Part shown: positions 16,503 through 23,355 of the stretch, piece after piece
Layout of the letters: each line of letters begins with the position of its first letter
Numbering within the stretch: position 1 is the first letter of the stretch
Source: a virus
Length of the DNA stretch: 27,287 nucleotides
Reading direction: 5' to 3' (one strand)
IMG/VR virus record: IMGVR_UViG_3300008266_001178
Location: 1-27,287 of that record
Position numbers and translations under genes: made by a program
The notes under the pieces: generated by a model
What the model was told of the DNA's origin: nothing
The model's input: only the letters and a program-made list of their open reading frames with translations
Databases searched by the model: none

Positions 16503-16862
16503 ATGAATGAAAGAATCACAGGCAGAGTTGTTCCCGTGCTGAGAGCCGATGGCGAGCAAATCAAAGTCACCATTGATGTGGCAAGAAACACCGAGTTCTT
16601 GAAGAAGTACGGTATGCGCATTCTTGATGACAGCGCATTGACCACCACTCCAAGTTCGGTTCACCACGACATCGTTGAGCAGATGCCCAAACGCAGGCCG
16701 ATGCTTCGCCAGGAAGAACCCCAAGTCGTAGCCCCATTGACCACCTCCGAGATGATGGAGCAAACCCCAGAAGTCCCAGACGAGGAAGCGTTTGAAGAAG
16801 AGCCTCTGCCCCAAGAAGTACCAACCGAAGAAGCACCAACCACTAAAACCCGTAGAAAATGA
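16503..16862 (+). CDS. Small acidic-tailed head-module protein, unknown function
   Basis: The 119-residue protein is not recognised. Residues 1-42 form a compact, mixed region (RITGRVVPVLRADGEQIKV). Residues 43-110 are rich in proline, glutamate and threonine and probably disordered, ending in a basic TKTRRK tail. It stands first in the transcript from the promoter at 16441 and overlaps the scaffold gene by four bases (ATGA). Position between the minor head protein and the scaffold suggests a head assembly accessory or decoration protein, which is a guess. The ATG at 16503 is preceded by TTAAATCT and is the only sensible start. Confidence 0.7.
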   Translation: MNERITGRVVPVLRADGEQIKVTIDVARNTEFLKKYGMRILDDSALTTTPSSVHHDIVEQMPKRRPMLRQEEPQVVAPLTTSEMMEQTPEVPDEEAFEEEPLPQEVPTEEAPTTKTRRK

Positions 16863-17674
16863 GCGTAGATTCCAAAGAGATGGCTAAATGGCTGTTTGAC
16901 CAAGAGAAAGAGTTTGCATCCCTTGACGAGTTCAAGGAAGAACTTGCGAAGAAGTATGTGTCCCGTGAGGTTGCCGTTGACGATGAGGACATCCGCAATC
17001 GCGTTACCGGGAAGACCCTCGGCAGCCTTGAGACCAAGTTCAAGAGGTCTTTCAACTTGACCGAGGACGATGTGAAGGGCAAGAAACTCTCCGACCTGTT
17101 TGAGGTTGCGCAGCAGCGTATGACCGCCCAAATGGAGGAGTTGAAGGAGCAGGCCAAGAACACCGGGAAGGACGATGAGGCTTACAAGGCCCAGCTTGCT
17201 GAGTTGAAGAGGCAGAAGGGTGAGTACGAAACCTTGGCCGGTGAGTTGACGCAGAAGTTGGAGCAGAAGGAGGTTGAGTCGCAGAAGGCCATTGACAACT
17301 ACATCGTTAACCAAGAAGTGATGAAGATTAAGTCATCCCTTGCGTGGAGCGATTCGGTCAATCAGTTCGCAAGGAAGGGCTTTGACTTAGAATTGAACGA
17401 GCGTTATATCTTTGCGTTATCGGATGGGAAGTTGGTGGTGACGGATAAGAACGGAAGCCAAATCAAGAACGAGAAAGGCACGGGCTATTTGACACCTGAA
17501 GAGTTGGTTCGCACCGAGGCTGACAAGGCTCAAATGCTCAAAAAGGCAGGAGAAGCCGGGAAGCAAGGCAAAGAGCCGATTCGGACTTCAACCTCCGACA
17601 AAGAAGGCACTCGTGGAGAGCGGTTCTTGCACCCAAGGGCCGTGAAGCATAGAGAAGAATTAAACGCACGATGA
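16859..17674 (+). CDS. Capsid scaffolding protein (putative)
   Basis: The 271-residue protein is highly charged and helical. A long coiled coil runs from about residue 85 to 150 (glutamine- and glutamate-rich heptads), followed by a small globular domain (~150-215) and a basic, disordered C-terminus ending HPRAVKHREELNAR, a kind of tail that scaffold proteins use to bind the capsid lattice. It lies directly before the major capsid gene, the normal position of a scaffold, which guides shell assembly and leaves the prohead. No serine protease motif was seen, so the maturation protease is not fused here. The stop overlaps a small ATG ORF (ATGA at 17671). Confidence 0.85.
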   Translation: MSVDSKEMAKWLFDQEKEFASLDEFKEELAKKYVSREVAVDDEDIRNRVTGKTLGSLETKFKRSFNLTEDDVKGKKLSDLFEVAQQRMTAQMEELKEQAKNTGKDDEAYKAQLAELKRQKGEYETLAGELTQKLEQKEVESQKAIDNYIVNQEVMKIKSSLAWSDSVNQFARKGFDLELNERYIFALSDGKLVVTDKNGSQIKNEKGTGYLTPEELVRTEADKAQMLKKAGEAGKQGKEPIRTSTSDKEGTRGERFLHPRAVKHREELNAR

Positions 17675-17724
17675 TGTGTCGGGGGGACAATAAGCCCCAT
17701 AGTGCCTGGCTTGGCAAGAAATAG
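17671..17724 (+). CDS. Seventeen-codon coupled mini-ORF before the capsid gene (doubtful)
   Basis: ATG at 17671 overlaps the scaffold stop as ATGA, exactly as most real genes in this operon do. It is followed by a second ATG and runs 17 codons (MMCRGDNKPHSAWLGKK) to TAG 17722-17724. The peptide has a cysteine, an RGD tripeptide and a basic end. It lies in the region that also folds into the leader structure described at 17677-17730, so translation of the ORF would open that RNA. It could be a genuine tiny gene, a regulatory leader peptide, or chance. Confidence 0.35.
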   Translation: MMCRGDNKPHSAWLGKK

Positions 17725-17730
17725 CCGACA
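17677..17730 (+). promoter_or_regulatory. Predicted three-way-junction RNA in the capsid gene leader
   Basis: TGTCGG (17677-17682) pairs perfectly with CCGACA (17725-17730). Inside are two hairpins: GGGG (17683-17686) with CCCC (17695-17698) around an eight-base loop, and TGCC (17703-17706) with GGCA (17713-17716) around a six-base loop. Together they form a three-way junction 23 bases before the capsid ATG. A T-run (17735-17741) follows, so it could also act as a partial terminator. No known riboswitch class was recognised. Energies were not computed. Confidence 0.4.
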
Positions 17731-17753
17731 AATCCTTTTTTCATTCCAAAAAA

Positions 17754-18815
17754 ATGTCATACGCTTTTTCATCCTTCGTATCGTGTCCGAACATTCAGGA
17801 GCGGTTGGACGCAGGCTACTTCAATGCCGATCCAACGATGTTCCCCGGCCACATCAATACCCTTCGTGCGGTCACAAGCCCTATGAACGAATCGGGTATT
17901 CTTCAGAACCAAATTGACACCAAGAACGGTCATTACCGCCAGGTGGAAGTTGTGTATCAGCCCCGAATGACTGATTCCAACACCTCTACCTCTGCGGCCT
18001 TGAACTGTGCTGCGGGGCCAGAGTTTGGTGAAACCTCACGGGTTTACAACATTGACCCAAACACCGGTGCTTCTCGCAGGTGGTCTATCGGCTTGGACGA
18101 TTTGGCCCCTCGTTGTGAAAATGACGAGACCTACATCGCCCGGCAGTTGGCTATGCATATGCAAGCCATTAAGCGGTACATCAACCAAGAGGCGGTTACG
18201 TTCATTGCCACCAACAATGGCTTGTTCTCTTCCGACCCAGGTTCTACCGTTAACGTGGCTCGCACCTTGTTGACCACCAAGACCAAAAACACCTCCACAG
18301 GCGTTTTCTTGGATGACTTCTTGTCCGATGTGGTTTACCAATACCAACTCGCTGAGGCTTGGGATCGCCCCATCATCCTCGGTGGTGAACTCGTGCAGAA
18401 GTATATGACTGCGTTGAAGTCTCATTGCTGCGCAACGGTCAATGTTGACCTACAGCAAATGATGAACTCGGACGCTCAGTCCTACTTCTTCTTTGAGCCT
18501 CGCCTTGGTACTGCCCAAGGCAATCCCAACGGATTCTCGTTCCTCGCTCCAGGCGGTGTGCAGATGATTCGTTACAATGCCTTCCGTGGTGCTACCGGCA
18601 TCCGTGTCATTGACGATGAGTCCATCAAAAAGGGTACGATTTCTGACCCTGAAACCGGGCTTGAGTTTGACTACTATGCTCAGTTGGATTGTAACCAATG
18701 GAAGTTCTTTATGGGACTCTCCTACAAGTTCGTTACATTGCCTTCTGATGTGTTCTTCTTGAACGACCAGCTTCGCGGTGTCAACTACGTCTTTGAAGGC
18801 GTGGTGAGCAACTAA
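17754..18815 (+). CDS. Major capsid protein
   Basis: The 353-residue protein builds the icosahedral shell. Size, position after scaffold and before connector genes, and composition fit an HK97-fold capsid protein: an N-terminal arm (residues 1-60), a spine helix region (ENDETYIARQLAMHMQAIKR near 124-143), a peripheral domain with VYQYQLAEAWDRPIILGG, and a strand-rich end (EFDYYAQLDCNQWKFFMGLS). The start follows a run of seven A, the usual ribosome entry signal here, and the gene has an 79-base structured leader. A strong terminator follows the gene. The fold was inferred from sequence; individual HK97 landmarks were not proven. Confidence 0.88.
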   Translation: MSYAFSSFVSCPNIQERLDAGYFNADPTMFPGHINTLRAVTSPMNESGILQNQIDTKNGHYRQVEVVYQPRMTDSNTSTSAALNCAAGPEFGETSRVYNIDPNTGASRRWSIGLDDLAPRCENDETYIARQLAMHMQAIKRYINQEAVTFIATNNGLFSSDPGSTVNVARTLLTTKTKNTSTGVFLDDFLSDVVYQYQLAEAWDRPIILGGELVQKYMTALKSHCCATVNVDLQQMMNSDAQSYFFFEPRLGTAQGNPNGFSFLAPGGVQMIRYNAFRGATGIRVIDDESIKKGTISDPETGLEFDYYAQLDCNQWKFFMGLSYKFVTLPSDVFFLNDQLRGVNYVFEGVVSN

Positions 18816-18840
18816 TCTCTGATTGGGTTTAGTTTGGGAA

Positions 18841-18870
18841 GGGGGTGCGAAAGCATCCCCTTTTCTTTTT
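18841..18870 (+). terminator. Strong intrinsic terminator after the capsid gene
   Basis: GGGGGTGC (18841-18848) pairs with GCATCCCC (18853-18860), eight pairs with one G-T, closed by a GAAA tetraloop, followed by TTTTCTTTTT. It closes the head operon. The next promoter begins directly after it. Confidence 0.9.
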
Positions 18871-18874
18871 GTAC

Positions 18875-18902
18875 CTTGTGCCATTGATTTTTAGTAACTT
18901 TG
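18875..18902 (+). promoter_or_regulatory. Promoter of the neck operon
   Basis: CTTG at 18875-18878 lies 16 bases before TAACTTTG at 18895-18902; TTTG at 18868-18871 with 23 bases is an alternative upstream element. The ATG of the next gene is at 18907, only four bases after the box, so the transcript is predicted to be leaderless. Confidence 0.7.
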
Positions 18903-18906
18903 CCTT

Positions 18907-19911
18907 ATGAGTTGTTGGAATAATGTCATCGGCATACGCGGTCTTTGCGACCCAGGTACGGAGCCTATCAGCGGCCTCTACATCAATGATTTGACCGGCA
19001 TTAGCCTTGCCGACCTTGATTCGGGGGTTAATGAGGAGGACAAGACCGCCTACACCTTGATTCAGCGCAAGATTGACCAAGCGGCCAATATGCTGAAGGC
19101 CGAGTCTTTGGCCTACTTGCAGAGCCGTTGGAATTACACCACATCGGCTTTCAATGGCGATTTGGGCTTCTATTCGGAGTCCGTTCAGCCTCTCCCTGCC
19201 GCAGCGGTTTGGAGGGGCATTGGGATGCGTTATCGGCAGGTGGATTACATCTCCGTGACCATCTCTTCCATCAGCCTTCTGCTTCCTGCTACGGGCGTTG
19301 TCCCGGTTCGTGTGGTTGACTTGAGGACGGGTGCGACCTTGGACACTTTCAGCGTGAATGCGGTGGCTAATTCGGTGGCTCGTTTGGTGGTGAACAAGAC
19401 CTACCAATCCAACGGTCAGATGTTGAATTTGGCCGTGCTTTACAATGCCACATCGGTGGCCTCCTTCCAAACGGGTCTTTATCCGACCTATGGATGCGGT
19501 GGATGCGGTCGGGGCTATGGATGGACTGAGAATATGCTTGAGAGGGCCATTGAGATACCAACGAGTGCGCCTTTGTTGGATAGCAATATCAGCGGTGGGG
19601 CGTTCACGGGCGGTCTGAGTGTTCAGTACAATGTCGCTTGCAGTTTTGAGTCTTTGCTCTGCGCTCACATTTCACAACTCGGCTATCCATTGCTTTACAA
19701 GACCGGGATGCTATTGTTGAAGGAGATGGAGTTCTCCAAGAGGCTGAATGGGGTGATTGTGTTCAACCGGGATATGAATCAAGAGTTGGGCAATTACTAT
19801 CAGGCTCAATACGACCAATATATGCAACGCTACTTTGAGCAAGCGTCCTTGCCGGAGAATGGTTGCTTTTCTTGTAGGCAACGGGTTCGGCAAGCCTCCT
19901 TCATACCGTGA
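18907..19911 (+). CDS. Neck or connector-region virion protein, unknown family
   Basis: The 334-residue protein is not recognised. Residues ~45-75 are helical, residues ~80-190 are strand-rich, and a glycine-cysteine segment CGGCGRGYG sits near residues 196-204. The C-terminal part is helical, ends with CFSC near residue 320, and is rich in glutamine and tyrosine. The two CxxC pairs could bind zinc together. It is first in a separate transcript after the capsid terminator and overlaps the next gene (GTGA). Position after the capsid gene fits a head-tail connector or another head protein; this is inferred. ATG 18907 lies four bases after the promoter box. Confidence 0.75.
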   Translation: MSCWNNVIGIRGLCDPGTEPISGLYINDLTGISLADLDSGVNEEDKTAYTLIQRKIDQAANMLKAESLAYLQSRWNYTTSAFNGDLGFYSESVQPLPAAAVWRGIGMRYRQVDYISVTISSISLLLPATGVVPVRVVDLRTGATLDTFSVNAVANSVARLVVNKTYQSNGQMLNLAVLYNATSVASFQTGLYPTYGCGGCGRGYGWTENMLERAIEIPTSAPLLDSNISGGAFTGGLSVQYNVACSFESLLCAHISQLGYPLLYKTGMLLLKEMEFSKRLNGVIVFNRDMNQELGNYYQAQYDQYMQRYFEQASLPENGCFSCRQRVRQASFIP

Positions 19912-20357
19912 CACTTGATGAATATATCACGAAGATTCAAGGGCAGAGTTCTTCTCTGAAGAGCAATTTGGTCGCTGCCTTGGACGAGTCTGCGCCTGCA
20001 ACCCATAGCGACCAGGTACTGCCCCGCATCTTTGAGAAAGGCTTGAAACCCGATTTGGGCAAGATTGGCAATTACGCAAGCGACAAGTACAAGGAAAAGA
20101 GGCGCAAGAAGGGTTTGCAGGTTGCGTTCATTGATATGAAATTCAGCGGTGATTTGAAGAGCGAGTTCAGCAAGCCCACTCGTAGAGTTACCGGGAAGAC
20201 CACATCCATCTCCTTCAATGTCTTGACTGCTGAAAATAAGGAGAAAGTCGTTGAGAACGAGGCTCGTAGGGGGACTATCTTTGGGTTGTCTGCCCCCGAA
20301 AAGCAGTATTTCGTTGATTTATTGACCCGAACCTTTTTCGCTAAAGTATTCAAATGA
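19908..20357 (+). CDS. Neck / head-tail joining protein (putative)
   Basis: The 149-residue protein starts with GTG (GTGA overlap with the previous stop) and overlaps the next gene as ATGA. It is basic, with a helical N-terminus, a strand region (LQVAFIDMKFSGDLKSEF) and a C-terminal GLSAPEKQYFVDLLTRTF segment, which recalls HK97 gp10-like or other head-tail joining proteins that end with a short helix after an FG-like turn. The size and order (connector, joining, completion) match siphovirus neck modules. No further domain evidence can be read from the sequence. Confidence 0.7.
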   Translation: MTLDEYITKIQGQSSSLKSNLVAALDESAPATHSDQVLPRIFEKGLKPDLGKIGNYASDKYKEKRRKKGLQVAFIDMKFSGDLKSEFSKPTRRVTGKTTSISFNVLTAENKEKVVENEARRGTIFGLSAPEKQYFVDLLTRTFFAKVFK

Positions 20358-20974
20358 TAGTAACCCAAGTCATTGACGAGATATTCGCCCGGCTGAACGC
20401 CTACAAACTCGTTCGGCATACGGGCTTTGCGGAGTTGTTGCCCGACCGGGACGGCAAGATCATCCCTGCGGTTTACTGCTCCAACGGAAACTACAAGCAC
20501 GTTGTGGACGATTACGATTGGAACGAGGGCATTGCCTTCATTCGCTACAATGGCCGGGAGCGAGCCGAGGTCACGGAGGAGAACAACTTTATCGGATGCC
20601 AAGACCTGCTGAGAATCATTTATCCCTTGCGCCTTGTGATTATCGGTCGCAGGAAGGGTAAGAGACCCTACGAGGTGAGTTCGCTCGTCCAGAGCAAGAT
20701 TACGGGCCTCTACGAGGCTTTGGCGCAGACTGTCGGTGCGGTGAGTGTTGATGTGTTGGGTGTGAGTTCCGGGTATTCCATTAAGGAGAACCTGGAGAGC
20801 GAGTTTGAGGGGGCGAAGATTGCTTGGGACACGAACCTCTATATCATTACGCTTGACTTGGAGGTTGAGGTTGTGGGTGATGCGTCTTGTTTGAACACCG
20901 AGGAGCCTTGCGTCCCTACGCCTACGCCTTCGGCCCGAATCTTTGACCCGACTTTTGACCAAACCTTTAATTAG
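20354..20974 (+). CDS. Tail completion / terminator-like protein (putative)
   Basis: The 206-residue protein starts with ATG overlapping the previous stop as ATGA. It has an N-terminal helix (VTQVIDEIFARLNAY), strands and a second helix near residues 110-128, and a strand ending in TLDLEVEVVGD, an alpha/beta layout seen in small tail terminator or completion proteins. The C-terminus is a proline-threonine-rich tail. The length is greater than typical terminators (about 130-150 residues). It is last in the neck operon, and the following gap holds a promoter. The assignment is by position and secondary-structure impression. Confidence 0.65.
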   Translation: MIVTQVIDEIFARLNAYKLVRHTGFAELLPDRDGKIIPAVYCSNGNYKHVVDDYDWNEGIAFIRYNGRERAEVTEENNFIGCQDLLRIIYPLRLVIIGRRKGKRPYEVSSLVQSKITGLYEALAQTVGAVSVDVLGVSSGYSIKENLESEFEGAKIAWDTNLYIITLDLEVEVVGDASCLNTEEPCVPTPTPSARIFDPTFDQTFN

Positions 20975-20987
20975 GTCGCTCAAACTT

Positions 20988-20995
20988 TATCTTTG
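20988..20995 (+). promoter_or_regulatory. Promoter-like -7 box before the fibre module
   Basis: TATCTTTG lies 19 bases before the ATG at 21015. The expected -33 position holds TTTAA rather than TTTG. The predicted leader is short and A-rich (TTAAAATCAAACGAAT), the usual ribosome entry form here. Confidence 0.55.
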
Positions 20996-21014
20996 AACTT
21001 AAAATCAAACGAAT

Positions 21015-21569
21015 ATGGCTGTTAAGACACGGATAAATTTGGATGCGTCCTCGGTTGTGGTGAGGGACGAGACGGGTGCTTTGCAGAATACCGCTACAAG
21101 GGTCGGCACTTTGTTTGAAGACTTCTCGGATTCCGTTGCATTGCTTCGGGAGAGGGGATGCGTGAGCCTTTCTACGAGCGCAAGCGCACCATTCACTCCT
21201 GCGGCAGGCAATACGCCTGAGAAACTGACTTATGCGATGGCGAGCGTTGTGAGTACGCCTTACAATGTGAGTTCGGAAACAAGCCCCAAAGTTCAATGGA
21301 CGGGCTTGGCGGGGTTGCCTTACCGGGTGAGTGCTTCGTTGAACTTCACCGGTTCAAATGGCCGTGAGTATTACTTCTACATCGCGAAGAATGGCGTGAT
21401 AGATGTCTCTACGAGGGCATCGGTTCACCTTCACTCTTCCGACCCTCACTCGGTTTGTTTGGAGTTGTTTGCTTCGGGTGCTGCTTACTACGAGATATGG
21501 ATTGAGCAGGAAACAAATATGACCCAAATCACCCTTTTGAACGGCCAACTTTCTTTAATGAGCGTCTAA
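21015..21569 (+). CDS. Beta-rich virion protein of the fibre module
   Basis: The 184-residue protein begins with a short helical/loop stretch (residues 1-50) and continues as a strand-rich domain (YRVSASLNFTGSNGREYYF, residues ~96-114, and later ELFASGAAYYEIWIEQE), resembling jelly-roll modules of phage upper baseplate or collar proteins. It has its own promoter-like box and overlaps the next gene by one base (TAATG). Together with the fibre genes behind it, it probably forms part of the host-recognition apparatus. It is a second candidate for an abundant tail protein; a fibre role is preferred from context. Confidence 0.65.
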   Translation: MAVKTRINLDASSVVVRDETGALQNTATRVGTLFEDFSDSVALLRERGCVSLSTSASAPFTPAAGNTPEKLTYAMASVVSTPYNVSSETSPKVQWTGLAGLPYRVSASLNFTGSNGREYYFYIAKNGVIDVSTRASVHLHSSDPHSVCLELFASGAAYYEIWIEQETNMTQITLLNGQLSLMSV

Positions 21570-22090
21570 TGGCACTTGGCAGACTTTCCTCCTTCACCTT
21601 CGGGACTCGTTTCCTGACCCTTGTTTATGTCAACTCGCAGACCTTCTATGTGCCGTATGCCCACATTATTGCATACGAGTCCGACCCTACTTCCGGGGAC
21701 TTGACGATTGTCCTTTACACGCAGGGCCAGGTCAGCGAAACCTTGTCCGTGAAGAACACGGATTTGGTTGCTTTGGGCAGTAGTGCTGCTGCGTTCCTTG
21801 CTTCGTTGCAGGGCGTGATGACGAACCAACTCTTTTGGTTTGAGATATGGGCGAACTTTTTGGCCCGTGCTAAAGCGAATGGAGCGTTTGCTCCTGAGTT
21901 GGAGAGTTCTTGTGGTCGGGGCTTCCGTTATCGGATGTCTGGCCCACCGCTTGTCCCGACTGCTGACGAGGACTACGCTGACTTTTGGTACTTCAACCTT
22001 CGTTGCGATACTGACTTAGCGACTGCTAAGGAGGTCAGCGCATACAACTGCCTTCTTGCGAGATTTTCACCTTTGAACCCGAACACCTGA
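21569..22090 (+). CDS. Fibre-module protein sharing a domain with the 24691 gene
   Basis: The 173-residue protein is not recognised, but residues 1-85 align along their whole length with the 87-residue product at 24691. Both start MAL and share a pattern of LTL-Y, Q-F, a tyrosine before an isoleucine-alanine, ETLSV/ESMSV, TD and a final AFLASL/GFIATL. The C-terminal 85 residues, with FWFEIWANFLARA and cysteines near 111 and 150, have no counterpart. The domain pair brackets the two fibre genes. It may be a fibre chaperone or a small tail attachment domain; neither is shown. It overlaps both neighbours by one base. Confidence 0.65.
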   Translation: MALGRLSSFTFGTRFLTLVYVNSQTFYVPYAHIIAYESDPTSGDLTIVLYTQGQVSETLSVKNTDLVALGSSAAAFLASLQGVMTNQLFWFEIWANFLARAKANGAFAPELESSCGRGFRYRMSGPPLVPTADEDYADFWYFNLRCDTDLATAKEVSAYNCLLARFSPLNPNT

Positions 22091-22368
22091 TGTCCAATCC
22101 ATCTCTTCTTTGCGTTCCCTATCGCTTTAAGACAAGCAAGTTATACTCTCAAATCCCCGATTCGGGTTTGGGTGATTTTGTCGTTACTCGTTCTGCGAGC
22201 AACTCTGCTACGAGGGTCAATGCTGCGGGTCTTATTGAGACCGTTGCAGACAATGTGCCTCGTTTGGATTATCCTTTGGGAGGCATTACGGCAGGGTGTC
22301 CTGCGTTGCTCGTTGAGCCGAGTGCGCAGAACACCTGCTTGCAAAGTCAAACTTTCCAAAATTGGGCG
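22090..22368 (+). repeat. Fibre N-terminal repeat block (partner 23356-23637)
   Basis: The first about 93 codons of the two fibre genes encode clearly related sequence, sharing SLL-PY, LYSQIP-SG-GDF, GLIETV-DNVPRLDYPLGG and CPALLVEPSA-N. It is a diverged direct repeat of about 280 bases at a distance of about 1.27 kb, with higher G+C than the middle of each gene. It could support recombination between the two genes. Confidence 0.8.
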
Positions 22369-23352
22369 TTTACAAACGCAAGTGCAAGTTCGGGCAACGC
22401 AGCCATATCGCCAAGCAACACTCAAACCGCTGGGCTTTTTATACCTAACTCTGGCACAACAGGCCGAGGCGAAGTGGCTTGTGGAACTCTAAGCAATGCA
22501 ACCACTTATTCGTTTAGTTGCTTCATTAAGACCCCAACAAACTCACTCACATCCGTTTGGCTTTACATTTCGGACGGAGGCACTGGAACGGGGGCTAATC
22601 GTTGGGGCGTTGAAATCAATTTGTCTAATTTTACCTTAACGGATTACATTGTCGGAAACGGCTCTGTAACTTCCAAGGCGGTTGAGAATTACGGCAACGG
22701 ATGGTATCGGATTCGTGTTACGGGTCAAGTAACAAGTGCAATAAGTGGTTCATCCGTTGCGGTCGTTCGTAAGGTAAACGCTGGAGCAGACACCAATGGA
22801 ATCAACGGGGTTCTCGTATGGGGCGCACAACTTGAAGCAAGCTCCATAGCCACCTCTTACATCCCCACAACCACCGCCCCCATAACCCGTGGAGCAGAGG
22901 CCGTAAGCAAGACGGGCGTGAGCAGTTTGATTGGGCAGACGGAGGGGACGATTTATCTTGAGGTTGAACAAGACCCTTTAAATCGGGACATTTTTTCGCT
23001 TAACACAGGGACAGGAAATTCAATAATTTTTTACAAAAACAGTTCTAACATCGTTAATGCTCGTCTTTACGCAAATAGTTCAACGATTTTTACTATAGCC
23101 AATGCCGTTGCAACTAACGGGTTTGTAAAAATTGCACTTGCCTATAAAGCGGGAGATTCAGCGATGGTTATTAATGCAGGTACAGCGCAAACATCTGCAA
23201 GTAGTTTCATATTTTCTTCAGCATTAAGTTTGGTTAGCCTTACACCGAGTTGGTTTACGAATGCAGGATTCACAAAAATCCGTGCCGTGGCCCTCTACCC
23301 CACCCGCCTGCCCAATACCGGCCCTCTCTCCCTCCAATCTCTCACGCAATAA
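22090..23352 (+). CDS. Tail fibre / adhesin 1
   Basis: The 420-residue protein shows a phage adhesin layout. Residues 1-93 form a conserved anchor (VPRLDYPLGG, CPALLVEPSAQN). The next region has the common phage carbohydrate-binding pattern VENYGNGWYRIRVTG (about 198-212) and WGAQLEASSIATSYIPTTTA (244-263). After LIGQTEGTIYLEV comes a lectin-like, laminin-G-type sandwich (~285-400), and a short conserved end (TRLPNTGPLSL). The next gene is a paralogue with the same order. The central segments are much more A/T-rich than the ends. It probably binds a host surface glycan. It starts one base inside the previous stop (TGATG). Confidence 0.85.
   Translation: MSNPSLLCVPYRFKTSKLYSQIPDSGLGDFVVTRSASNSATRVNAAGLIETVADNVPRLDYPLGGITAGCPALLVEPSAQNTCLQSQTFQNWAFTNASASSGNAAISPSNTQTAGLFIPNSGTTGRGEVACGTLSNATTYSFSCFIKTPTNSLTSVWLYISDGGTGTGANRWGVEINLSNFTLTDYIVGNGSVTSKAVENYGNGWYRIRVTGQVTSAISGSSVAVVRKVNAGADTNGINGVLVWGAQLEASSIATSYIPTTTAPITRGAEAVSKTGVSSLIGQTEGTIYLEVEQDPLNRDIFSLNTGTGNSIIFYKNSSNIVNARLYANSSTIFTIANAVATNGFVKIALAYKAGDSAMVINAGTAQTSASSFIFSSALSLVSLTPSWFTNAGFTKIRAVALYPTRLPNTGPLSLQSLTQ
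22681..22968 (+). repeat. Fibre central repeat block (partner 23977-24249)
   Basis: Both fibre genes carry VENYGNGWYRI, WGAQ-E-SS--TSYIPTTTA, TR and LIGQTEGT-YLE in the same order with similar DNA. Between this block and the N-terminal block, and again after it, the two genes differ strongly. This alternation of conserved and variable parts marks them as mosaic. Confidence 0.75.
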
Positions 23353-23355
23353 CCT

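Noticed and set aside
18829-19668. Minus-strand open frame of 279 codons opposite the neck gene
   Set aside because: Lies across a terminator and promoter, runs against the operon, and the product shows no domain or sensible start signal. Similar shadows at 7588-8355 and 20072-20983 were rejected for the same reasons.
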